A stretch of 64,000 bases of DNA. It comes from Hetaerina americana. Its lineage: Eukaryota; Arthropoda; Insecta; Odonata; Calopterygidae. Both the position numbers and the translations under genes were made by a program. The stretch lies in the NCBI GenBank assembly GCA_022747635.1, contig JAKTNV010000018.1:1663501-1727500 (forward strand), written 5' to 3'. The notes under the pieces are model-generated. The model worked only from the letters and a program-made list of their open reading frames with translations, was not told where the DNA came from and did no database searches. Shown here one piece after another: positions 55,381 through 64,000 of the stretch (position 1 is the first letter of the stretch; every line of letters starts with the position of its first letter).

Positions 55381-56739
55381 CTTATATCCTTACATTCATG
55401 TAAATGAATGTATGCTCGCGGTATGGTGGGTTTTCTTGTTTTAATTGTCTAGATATATGACGACTGAAAAACTTAAATACTTAAGGAATGGATGAATGAG
55501 TATTTTCTTGTATATGTACGACTATTTGGCCATTTATATGAATAATTTTGAGTAACAATAATTACAAATATGATATAAGTGTATGCTCAGTGATGAATAG
55601 CTTTGAAGTCCGAAAAGGCGTTCCCCTAATCAAGTCCAGGGTTAAACAAGGGTACTTCATGGAAAACGTAATCGTCGTTTGATATAGTAATTATTCGTGG
55701 CTGGTGTCGTTCAGCCGTGGTGCTAAATTCCAAATCCGCCTCGCATGAATGTGGCGCTCAATAAATTCCGGAAGCGGTGCCAACGGAATCGCTTTATGGA
55801 AATAAAGTGTTTCGACCGGGAGTAAAGCTCATAAATCACCAATATTATATTATTTATTTTTCTTCGCCAGGATTTTTTACTATCACTGAGCCCCTTAACC
55901 CTTGTCCTCCTCTCAGACGTAATAACAAGGGTCTCACTTAATCACTCAATCGACTCCAAAGGGCTTCCATATTTTTTTTTCGAATCGCCGAGAAATCCGT
56001 CTCGTGTGCGCATTTTTCTTCGGTTTGTCCACCCCCAAGCTTATTTTAACACTCGTGTGTCGCTTACCTCCCTCTCTCGGCTCCCCCCTTCCCCCCGCCC
56101 TTGGGCTCTTTGGTGGCAGGGTTCTTGCCGTGTGGGGGGAATGGTTATCGCCGGCGGAGGGGTTGGCGTGTGGAACTGCCGAAACCCAGTCGTTTGGATG
56201 TGTAAGTCCCGACAAGGCGGGGTAGGGCATGGAAATTGACCAAAGCATGAGTATGGGTTTTTTTATCTCGTGTATCCACCACGAGGGGGCTGGAAGGAAA
56301 GCAGAATTATCAGGAAACGTTTTGGAAACGAAAATGCTTATTGTTTCACCTATCTGGTTGATCGGTGTTCCAAGTAAACATTTTTACTTTTTTATGTAAA
56401 AAAGAGGTCTTTTACACGGTTCGGAGGCAAAAGTTTCTCGTGTGTTTATCTACGAAAGGCATGGCGCTTTCGGAACGCTATTTGTGTTAATATATTGAAG
56501 AGATAATTGGCCTCTGAAGAAGTGCCAGATCAATGCTGAATATCCATCCGAGTATTAATCGTAATTATTCACTTACTGTTAATCCTCTCTCCGTTTATTA
56601 GTGATGAAATGATGAAATTTTGCATTCCACAGAGTCGAGTAATTCACCAACGGTACAGTTTACTCCTTCCACTCGACCACGTTTATGTATATTCATTGTG
56701 TAGAATTAAGTAAGTACCGAGTGTAGTATATACCCATTC
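55381..56739. other. Unassigned DNA with one GC-rich island
   Basis: AT-rich except for about 55990-56230, which is C-rich then G-rich. No gene or repeat recognised. Confidence 0.4.
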
Positions 56740-57345
56740 TTTACGTATCTCGGAAGTGTTTTGGACCAACACGGTCAAAGTAGTCGGGACGTAAGGAGAA
56801 GAATTTCGCTAGGCAAAGAGGCTTTCACAAGGAGGAGGGAGTTGATGACAGGGACGTTGAGTAAGGATATTAAGAAAAGACTCGTGAAAACTTTGATATG
56901 GAGCGTAGCTATGTACGGCGCGGAAACGTGGTCATTGAAGCAGGAGGATAGACGTAGACTGGAGGCTTTTGAAATGTGGGTGTGGAGAAGAATGGACAAG
57001 GTGAAATGGACAGAGAAGAAAACAATCGAGGAAGTACTTGGTATGGTGGGCGAAGAGAGGGGTTTGTTGGGAGATATTACTATGGAGGCAGAAAAGTGGA
57101 TGAAGGGGGTATTGACCGGCAGTGGTATGTTGAAGACTGTAATAGAGGGGAGAATGTTAGGCAAACGAGGGAAGGGCCGGAACAGGATAGGGATGTTGGA
57201 CGGGATGAAGGGAGGAAGAAAGTACTCAGAGAGGAAGAGGGACCTGATGTAGAGTAGCATGATGGTTTTTGTGTTTTGTTAGGAGTCACAAAATATTTAT
57301 TTGGTATTTGTGTCCATCCAAAAGCCTAACTTAACTGGTGGATTA
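56740..57345 (+). pseudogene. RTE-clade LINE, C-terminal ORF2 + 3' UTR, 5' truncated
   Basis: Starts exactly at TTTACGTATCTCGG (the FTYLGS point of ORF2). The frame to the stop at 57250-57252 encodes SVLDQHGQSSRDVRRRI, TLSKDIKKRLVKTLIWSVAM, YGAETWSLKQEDRRRLEAFE, KVKWTEKKTIEEVLGMVGEE and IGMLDGMKGGRKYSERKR. This C-terminal domain follows the RT of RTE elements. The tail has GTGTCCATCCAAAAGCCTAA and TTAACTGGTGGAT. The frame is uninterrupted, but endonuclease and RT are missing. Confidence 0.9.
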
Positions 57346-58340
57346 CTTGAAAAATATGATAAATAGTTCAGGCATTTCTAGTTTTCTTTCGTGGTTAAAT
57401 TTGTTGTTGTATGGTTCAGCACGTTCAACCAATTATGTTGCTCCAATATTCTTTGACTTCATGTCGCTGCCTTTAAAAACGAATATGTGACCTCCCTAGG
57501 ATACTTGTCTCGTCAGTAGGTTTGACATGCCTTGGAATTGTAACCCATGTCGCATGTACCCATACCTCTCTGAATTCAGCTAATACTTGTTTGGTAAATA
57601 TCTAAACATTCCGTTGAGACATGAATTTGCCAGAAAATAATTACACGTTTTTATATTGTTGAACATTAAATTCTCTGGAGGCCTTAATGGTTCTATTTCC
57701 GTAGTATTAATTACACGCGTACTTAATACGCGCCCTAATCCACAAACATTCGAAGAGGATCCGAGCGAAGGTTTTTCAAAGGAACCACTGGAGGCTGGGC
57801 CCTGGGCAAGTTGGGGAGGTCACTTTGAATACTGATTGCGCATATTCACTCGTTCGACTCTCATCAAAGAAAACCGTCCTCCGCATTAAAGCGATTCACT
57901 CTTTGGAAAAATCGTCATTCAATTCGCTTCTGAGAGTCACGTAATTAAAAAGACCTTCCCTCGTCTCTGCCCTCTCCTTTTTTCCCCCTCTTTTGACGGG
58001 GACGATGTCTCGTGATCTCCAAGTTTGAAAAGGTTCCGTGTCTATCGCCCGCCTGTCTTAGGAGACGGACATTTTATTTTCTTGTCCAAGCGGAAAACTC
58101 AGTCGACAAGGAAGCCGCCCGCCTCTGGTGCCCTTCCCGTCGTGGTTGATCAAGCGGGCCGTGCGTGCGCCCCGCCGGCCAAATGGGGTGTGGAGGGGAA
58201 CGAGTGGTGCGGGAATCGAGGCGTGGGAGCCCCTCCTCCCCCTGACCCGACCCGGCGCTCCCATTCGACCGTGCTCGCGGTGGGACCGACCGATGATACA
58301 CTTACATCTGTCGTTGTATTTCGAATATTTCGCCGCTTAT
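57346..58340. other. No gene recognised
   Basis: AT-rich to 57950, then GC-rich (58030-58290) with low-complexity frames. Confidence 0.4.
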
Positions 58341-58344
58341 TGCA

Positions 58345-58440
58345 TTACTTCTACATCAATACCTCACGATCCATCAAACATGTGTGTGGCGGGTGGTGAA
58401 AGAACCAGGTGGGAAGGGTGAGTGATAAGAGAGGATACGG
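58345..58440 (-). mobile_element. CR1/L2-like LINE 3' end fragment
   Basis: ACTTCTACATCAATACCTC followed by ATGTGTGTGGCGGGTGGTGA parallels the 3' repeat plus hairpin at 28858-28918 and 48217-48277, with the first half of the hairpin degraded. Confidence 0.5.
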
Positions 58441-58965
58441 GAGAGGAAAGGAAAAGGGGAAAATTTTCGTTTAAAATCTATCAAATAACGTACAAACTTG
58501 TTAAAATGCTGGAGGAAGGCGATTCAAAACAAAGGTTAATTCTCCCAATTAATTAGTCATTTGTTATGAGATAAAGGGGTATAAAAATGAACCAAATCAT
58601 TTATAAGGAAGGCCTCCGCCATCACGACATAGGTCTTACTCTCTTTGTATGACTTCCTTTTAGAATTCGTAGTAATGAGATTTTTCGCATGAAAGTAAAC
58701 ATTATGTCCAACTGAAATAACGAGAGAAAATGACGCTTTCGTGTCGGATTCGAGTTAATATCCGGCATCCATGGCACAGTTAGCCGAGCACCTTCACGAT
58801 CACTGTGCCTTCTTCGGTTTTTGCCATTCGAGTAAACGGCCGTGCATTAGAGTCAAATTTCGCATCGCGTGGTCTTAAGGGCGGAGAAAAAGATGAGCGC
58901 CTGCAGTGAAATGTGTGATACTCTTCATGGACGAGATTTCCCTCGAGATATGACGATGTGGACTA
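58441..58965. other. No feature recognised
   Basis: AT-rich spacer. Confidence 0.5.
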
Positions 58966-59587
58966 TTTACGTATCTCGGAAGTGTTTTGGACCAACACGG
59001 TCAAAGGAGTAGGGACGTAAAGAGAAGAATTGCATTAGTCAAAGAGGCTTTCACAAGGAGGAGGCAGTTGATGAGAGGGACATTGAGCAAGGATATTAAG
59101 AAAAGACTCGTAAAAACTTTGATATGGAGCGTAGCTATGTACGGCGCGGAAACGTGGTCATTGAAGCAGGAGGATAGACGTAGACTGGAGGCTTTTGAAA
59201 CGTGGGTGTGCAGAAGAATGGAGAAGGTGAAATGGACAGAGAAGAAAACAAATGAGGAAGTACTTGGTATGGTGGGCGAAGAGAGGGGTTTGTTGGGAGC
59301 AATCCTATGGAGGCAGGATAAGTGGATGAAGAGGGTATTGACCGGCAGTGGGATGTTGAAGACTGTGATAGAGGGGAAAATGCTGGGCAAACGAGGAAAG
59401 GGAAAGAACTGGATAGGGATGTTGGACGGGATGAAGGGAGGAAGAAGGCACTCGGAAATGAAGAGCGACCTGATATACAGTAGGATGCTTGATTTTGTGT
59501 ATTGTTAGGAGTCACAAAATGTTTTATATAGTAGCTCTGTCCATCCAAAAACCTACCTTAACCTTTACCTTATAATAATAATAACAA
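58966..59587 (+). pseudogene. RTE-clade LINE, C-terminal ORF2 + 3' UTR, 5' truncated
   Basis: Starts at the same TTTACGTATCTCGG point as the copy at 56740, with unrelated DNA upstream. The frame to the stop at 59506-59508 encodes GQRSRDVKRRIALVKEAF, TLSKDIKKRLVKTLIWSVAM, AETWSLKQEDRRRLEAFETW, NEEVLGMVGEERGLLGAI and IGMLDGMKGGRRHSEMK. The 3' end is GTCCATCCAAAAACCTACC, TTAACC and then (TAA)n. Differences from the first copy are scattered substitutions. Confidence 0.9.
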
Positions 59588-60340
59588 CGATCTGGAAGTT
59601 CCATATTAGACTCATTGTGCTACTCCTTAGAGTTATGTGACAATTCTGAAGTAGTTGGTAATCTTACCGAAGAATAGTTCCTTTGGATAATATTAAGAAA
59701 GGAGAGAATCGTTAAAAGAAAAATGTTGCGGAAGAAGACTACATTTCCTTTTCTTGTTTATAAATGATCCGTAATTCCCCTTGCTCTTCGCCAGTAGGGT
59801 AATGCTCTGGATTCAAACTATCTTCACATGTGCGAACGTTCTCGTGTGAAACCTCGGTAAAAGTTACTATAATTAGATATTCTCGCTTTGCATTGATGAG
59901 GACAATTGGTAATTAGTCTCTCTTGAGGTCAAATATGCTATATTGTTTCATTTAAATCGTTGTGATTTTGGCTCCGTCACTGTCGTTGAATTTTAACTAT
60001 TATATCATTCCATTCATTCGCCATGTCAGTGGAGCCGAATATTCAAATGCTCGCGATTAAGTGTGTAGGTGTTTCGCCCGGCGCCACCGACCACTTCGGA
60101 TGTTATTGGGACTGCCCCCATTCCACTTGTCTCCAGCTCGTACGTTGTCGATCCGTTCTTTGCACAGAAAATGACAGGTGCCTAAATGGGGGCAAATTTG
60201 TAACCGCCCTCCTCCTCAAATGGCTCAAATACATCATAGTATCCTTACAATTCAATCAGATATTGAAAACTCGTCGGCATCCTTGTGTTTCTTTGTATTA
60301 GTGAATTGCTATATTATTAATATCGGTAATCGAACAATTA
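59588..60340. other. No feature recognised
   Basis: AT-rich spacer. Confidence 0.5.
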
Positions 60341-60700
60341 AGTTAGGTTTTTGAGGGACGCAAGCTACAAAACAGTACAGCGACAATTCCCTTCGCAAAC
60401 GAACCCCTTTCTTCGCCCGCCATACCAAGTACTTCGTCATTTGTTTTCCTTTCGGTCAATTTCACCTTCTCCATTCTTCTCCGCATCCACATTTCAAAAG
60501 CCTCCAGTCTACGTCCATCCTTCTGCTTCAATGACCACGTTTCCAAGTTTTTTAGATCCCTTCCTCAACATGCTTACTCAAAATCCTTGTCATCAACTCC
60601 CTCCTCCTTGTGAAAGATTCTTTACCTAACTCAATTCTTCTCCTTACGTCCCTACTGTTTTTATGACCATTTTGGTCCAAGACATGTAAACTGTTTCGCC
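60341..60700 (-). pseudogene. RTE-clade LINE fragment with internal deletions
   Basis: Minus strand: METWSLKQKDGRRLEAFEMW, KVKLTERKTNDEVLGMAGEE, and at the other end YMSWTKMVIKTVGT-type DNA corresponding to the LDQxGxxSRD region. The IKKRLVKTLIWSVAMYGA segment is missing, as is most of the 3' UTR. Dead copy. Confidence 0.8.
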
Positions 60701-61668
60701 TGCCGTAGTTAATGAATTTTTACTTTGATATATTTCGTTTAGCCTTTTTCTTTCTTTAAAATTGCATCAACATTGTTTTATTTACTTTTATTCTCATTCC
60801 AAATTCTTACACATGTGATATTAAGTGTTGTGATGCTAAGGAAGTCTTAATTATGCACAGATAATATTATCGAGTTGCCTGCCATGCAAGAAACTTGGCT
60901 GCTCAAGGAGACGTGCGAAAATTTTAGGAGACGGTTTTATTCATCTTATCGTAGGCATGAGTCAACCCTTGCCCTAATGTGGCAATATGTATTGGAGGGA
61001 TGGGTTGACGGGCAGTTTAGTGTCCGCGAGAGATTTCGGGAGTTCCGGCGCCTATCTATCATGGTGTGATCGTCGATAAGTTGATGCGCTTAGAAGCGCC
61101 AAAATCAGTCTCGTTATAAATTATGAATTCGGTGGCCTCGAGGAGATGAAAGGCACAGAGGGGGTCGTGGCCCGTGTGACTCGGTCGCTCGCAAGCGGCT
61201 CAACTTCGTCCTGGGCTTTCAGCGTCGTGGGATCGGAGTGGCGTTCCGGATTTTCGGTCCTCCGTGTTCCCTTGTGAAGAAACGTGAGGGTCCAAAAGTT
61301 TCGGCGCTCGAGAAGCACTGAAAAGAATCTCCAAAGGGGTCGAATGTTGTTCGGAGGTTATTCCTATTGTTTTGGGTTTTCTCTTGCTCCCGACCCCTCG
61401 GGGCGTGCGTGCGTTCACATCTTTGAGGAAGGCACTCCTCCGTTCGATAATCTTTTTAAGGGATTTCTCTTGTTTCCTTCGCGTCGAAGGTGACGTGGTA
61501 ATGCTTCGGTACGTTTTCGTGCATTTCTGTTTATGTCTATAGGTCCCCTCCGAAGTTTCACTATCTTCGAACGAAATGTATTCAAGTCTCACTAGATTGT
61601 GCCACGCACCTGTTCCTAAGCGGCTGCAAATGGTTTTTCTTAAGGTCTTCCTCGTCTACGCGTTTCTA
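60701..61668. other. No gene recognised
   Basis: AT-rich to 61100, then a GC-richer block (61130-61480). A short frame at 60875 reads MQETWLLKE, superficially like a LINE endonuclease motif, without supporting neighbours. Confidence 0.4.
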
Positions 61669-62421
61669 CGAGGGTCATCCGGAAAGTAGTACCCGTTCGT
61701 GAAATAAAGACACAAAAGTAAATATTAACAAACATAAAAAATTTTATTTGAAAGAGGATACTTTAAACTACTTCTCAACATAATCTCCAAGCAAATTAAG
61801 GCATTTGTCATAACGTGTGACAAGTTTCTGTATTCCTGCTGCATAGTCCTTCGCCGCCAGCTCATTGAGATACGCGAGGGACCCATCTTGCACAAATTTT
61901 TGCATAATGCAGATGGTGTTTAACAATTTCATGAACAATTGTTCGAGAAACATTGGGAAAATGCTCACAGATGTCATCAATTGTGACGCGCCGATCGTTC
62001 CTCACGAATTCGTCAACTGAGCTCACCAGTTGGTCTATAATGACAGACGGTCTACCCGAACGCTCATCGTCGTGTGTGTTCCCCCTCCCCATGTTGAAGT
62101 TGCGACACCACCGCCGAACAGACGACTCGTCCATTACATTGTCTCCATACACCTCCTTTAATTGGCGATGAATATCACATGGGCGAACGTTTCTTGCATT
62201 GAGGAATTTAATCACTGCCCTCACTTCACAACTGGCGGCGTTCTCAATTTTTTTAAACATTGTAAACAATCACAGAAACAACACAGGCAATGCTAGCGTC
62301 ACGCAACTTGGCTCAGAGAAGGCAGACAAGCCACTGAAGCTATCTGACCTCGTCCAGCGGCTACTCGCGTCGTCAGCACTTCATGCGGCACGAACGGGTA
62401 CTACTTTCCGGATGACCCTCG
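61669..62421 (-). mobile_element. Internally deleted mariner with perfect 33-bp TIRs
   Basis: Ends are exact inverted repeats of 33 bases (beginning CGAGGGTCATCCGGAAAGTA), each flanked by TA (61667-61668 and 62422-62423). The element is 753 bp against the usual 1.3 kb. It keeps the transposase N-terminus and the last 35 or so codons and lacks the catalytic centre between them. The perfect TIRs suggest recent movement, necessarily driven by a full-length relative elsewhere. Confidence 0.95.
61862..62269 (-). CDS. Truncated mariner transposase: DNA-binding domain only
   Basis: 135 codons from the ATG at 62269. The frame is intact through the paired helix-turn-helix region: CEVRAVIKFLNARNVRPCDI, HRQLKEVYGDNVMDESSVRR, WCRNFNMGRGNTHDDERSGR and RRVTIDDICEHFPNVSRTIV. 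In full mariner proteins these bind the terminal repeats. It stops at KICARWVPRVSQ, just past the deletion junction. The transposase C-terminus (YAAGIQKLVTRYDKC, LLGDYVEK) follows in another frame at 61768-61885. No DDD catalytic residue remains. If expressed, the product could bind TIRs without cutting; this is inference. Confidence 0.8.
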   Translation of the reverse strand: MFTMFKKIENAASCEVRAVIKFLNARNVRPCDIHRQLKEVYGDNVMDESSVRRWCRNFNMGRGNTHDDERSGRPSVIIDQLVSSVDEFVRNDRRVTIDDICEHFPNVSRTIVHEIVKHHLHYAKICARWVPRVSQ

Positions 62422-62423
62422 TA

Positions 62424-62506
62424 CTATAGGACTATATGTACGTATAATAACACACCAGGCATATATATGTGTGTATATATATATGTAATATATATATCTA
62501 CATTAT
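62424..62506. repeat. TA-rich tract
   Basis: ATATATGTGTGTATATATATA-type degenerate (TA)n, directly beside the RTE tail that follows. Confidence 0.85.
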
Positions 62507-62650
62507 TATTAGGTAATATACCGGTTAAGGTAGGTTTTTGGATGACAACAACTACTAAATAAAACATTTTGTGACTCCTAACAAAACACAAAATCCAGCA
62601 ACCTACTTTATGTCAGGTCCCTCTTCATCCCTGGGTACTTTCCCCTTCCT
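62507..62650 (-). mobile_element. RTE-clade LINE 3' UTR fragment
   Basis: Minus strand: (TTA)n tail, then ATACCGGTTAAGGTAGGTTT and TTGGATG, then ATTTTGTGACTCCTAACAAA and CAGGTCCCTCTTCATC, matching the reverse complement of 57230-57340 and 59480-59560. Only about 140 bases. Confidence 0.8.
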
Positions 62651-62855
62651 AAACCCAAACGGGTCATTCCCTAAGTAATCATTTGCCTTACTCTCTGTCT
62701 TTTTGTTTATGATCCTTAGAACATCTTAAGCTGCGTGGAATATCAAACTTATTGTCCTGTAGTCCTCACATGATTTAGCCTTTACGTTTTTCGGAATAGG
62801 AACTAAAAATTGATCTCACAAAGCCTTCCGGCTAGATTCCTTCCTCATATACTAA
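62651..62855. other. No feature recognised
   Basis: AT-rich spacer; may include further degraded RTE sequence, but I could not align it. Confidence 0.4.
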
Positions 62856-63070
62856 GTACTAAGCCCGACGGCGTGTGAAATTCACACATCAGGGTAGGGG
62901 GGCCAGTTCCTTTCCCTGTGCCGGTTATGGTTTCCCAGGAAGATCTGGCACCCGAAAAGTCACATAGTTTGTGTGGACCTGCAGGTGCCCAGAGGGCCTT
63001 GCCCGGGAATCTAACCCGGGACCCTCCGGTCAGCAGTCCAACGCTCTACCCACTGGACTACCACGACCCG
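62856..63070 (-). mobile_element. SINE family D, copy 7 (3' truncated)
   Basis: Minus strand: from GTACTAAGCCCGACGGCGTG through GGGCCAGTTCCTTTCCC, GCCGGTTATGGTTTCCCAGG, AGGTGCCCAGAGGGCC and the tRNA-like head (TGGACTACCACGACCC). The last part of the body and the tail are missing. Confidence 0.85.
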
Positions 63071-63103
63071 TGACTATTTGACGTTTCGACGGCTCGGCCG
63101 TCG
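63071..63103 (-). mobile_element. P-element core (P5), cut by an RTE tail
   Basis: TGACGTTTCGACGGC-TCG-GCCGTCG on the plus strand is the conserved inner part of the P fold-back arms (stem GACGGC/GCCGTC followed by GAAACG on the minus strand). It stops where the RTE (TTA)n begins. Confidence 0.6.
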
Positions 63104-63240
63104 TTATTATTATTATTAGGTTATCTACCGGTTAAGGTAGGTTTTTGGATGGACAAAATTACTAATTCAACAATTTGTGACCCCCAGCAAAACTCAACGT
63201 CCCACTCTAGATCAGGTCCCTTTTCATCTCTTCCCTGTTT
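63103..63240 (-). mobile_element. RTE-clade LINE 3' UTR fragment
   Basis: (TTA)n tail at 63103-63117, then GGTTATCTACCGGTTAAGG, AGGTTTTTGGATGGACA, AATTTGTGACCCCCAGCAA and CAGGTCCCTTTTCATC. About 140 bases, the same segment as 62507-62650. Confidence 0.85.
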
Positions 63241-63257
63241 CTTCGACGAAATCATCT

Positions 63258-63340
63258 TTGTATATAAACTGTAAACATTATTCAACCGGAAGGTCGGTTT
63301 GGTAAATGAAGTAAGAGTTCCCTCAATATGGCTACTTTTA
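63258..63340 (-). mobile_element. SINE family D, copy 8 (3' end only)
   Basis: TATATAAACTGTAAACATTA, CAACCGGAAGGTCGGTTTGG and TAAATGAAGTAAGAGTTCCC correspond to the tail and last body block of family D read on the minus strand, diverged. Confidence 0.65.
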
Positions 63341-64000
63341 CTAGTGCTTGTACCGGTAGTTGCATTTTATTTTTCCAAGGTAGTTATATCAGCATTAAAC
63401 ATTTTTTTACATAATATAAGTCCATTCAAACCGTATACGTTTGCACATTATTTCGTTTTGCATTATGAAGTATTAGCCGTAAATGTTGGAAGTTTTAATG
63501 CCCCCGCACGACAAAACATGGTTGTCATGGAAACTCATACTTTGAATAAAAATTTAATTTAAAAAAATTAATATTATTATGTGTAAAACTAATTGCATAT
63601 TGTTTGAAGGTTCTGAATTGTGTCTACTTGTCCTATGAAAAGAACATATTGTCAGATGATATTTTAATGTCTGCGAAACCAATTTTCGCACCATATTTCG
63701 TGTTAAGGTTTTGATTTTATACCCATCCATCTCTTCCGAGTTATCCGTGATAGTTTTTCACACACGTACTTTCAATTCGTCAGTATTCGGATCCTTTCGT
63801 GATTCGAAATACCCCGTGGGATAAGCCTTCCAATTCGTCTTCTGTCCTAGTGTTTGCAGGTAGATATGGAGTGACAAATGACAGTTTCAGGCATAACATG
63901 CGGGCCTGAAGATGTTACATCGCAACGAAACCTAGGTATGTCTATCTAACGGCCTAGATCTTCTTTCATCATGATAGATGTACCAGAGTATTGGAGTTGC
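63341..64000. other. No feature recognised
   Basis: AT-rich DNA; an 87-codon frame at 63299-63562 is hydrophobic but overlaps the SINE D fragment and shows no recognisable domain. Confidence 0.5.

Noticed and set aside
60875..61069. Possible LINE endonuclease fragment (MQETWLLKE)
   Set aside because: Only a single short motif resembles ETWL; flanking residues do not follow the endonuclease pattern.

Overview
The window is eukaryotic nuclear DNA, almost certainly from an arthropod and most likely an insect. The evidence is a dense mix of mariner transposons, an RTE-clade LINE, a CR1/L2-like LINE and several tRNA-derived SINE families, lying between AT-rich DNA and GC-rich pyrimidine/purine islands. 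I cannot name a species. I found no host protein-coding gene, rRNA, functional tRNA, CRISPR array or operon-like organisation. The window reads as intergenic or intronic sequence filled with transposable elements.

Layout. 1-17 kb holds SINE families I call A, B, C, D and F here, a small MITE, a decayed RTE fragment (3.8-4.4 kb) and a mariner relic (12.2-13.0 kb). 17-40 kb holds RTE 3' pieces, four mariner remnants or ends (23.2, 31.9, 33.6 and 38.6 kb) and a 5'-truncated CR1-like LINE (28.9-29.9 kb). 42.5-48.2 kb is a striking (TA)n-rich block in which SINEs D and E and fold-back elements sit between TA microsatellites. 48.2-51.6 kb is a nearly intact CR1/L2-like LINE whose reading frame is open for 1029 codons on the minus strand. 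52.6-54.0 kb is the endonuclease part of an RTE element, ending in a perfect hairpin. 54.2-55.4 kb is more (TA)n with SINEs D and E. 56.7-63.3 kb holds RTE C-terminal and 3' fragments, a mariner with perfect terminal repeats but a deleted catalytic core, and more SINE D.

How the parts relate. The LINE at 48-51 kb and the non-coding family F share a GC-rich 3' hairpin followed by a short tandem repeat, as expected if F borrows the LINE machinery. RTE copies share a 3' end of the form CCTTAACCGGTAGAT plus (TAA)n. SINEs D and E and the fold-back elements share (TA)n flanks, which suggests a TA-microsatellite landing preference. Seven retroelement-derived loci carry inverted duplications with short spacers. 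This recurrent fold-back architecture is the most unusual signal I see. Family letters (A-F, P) are labels used only in this report.
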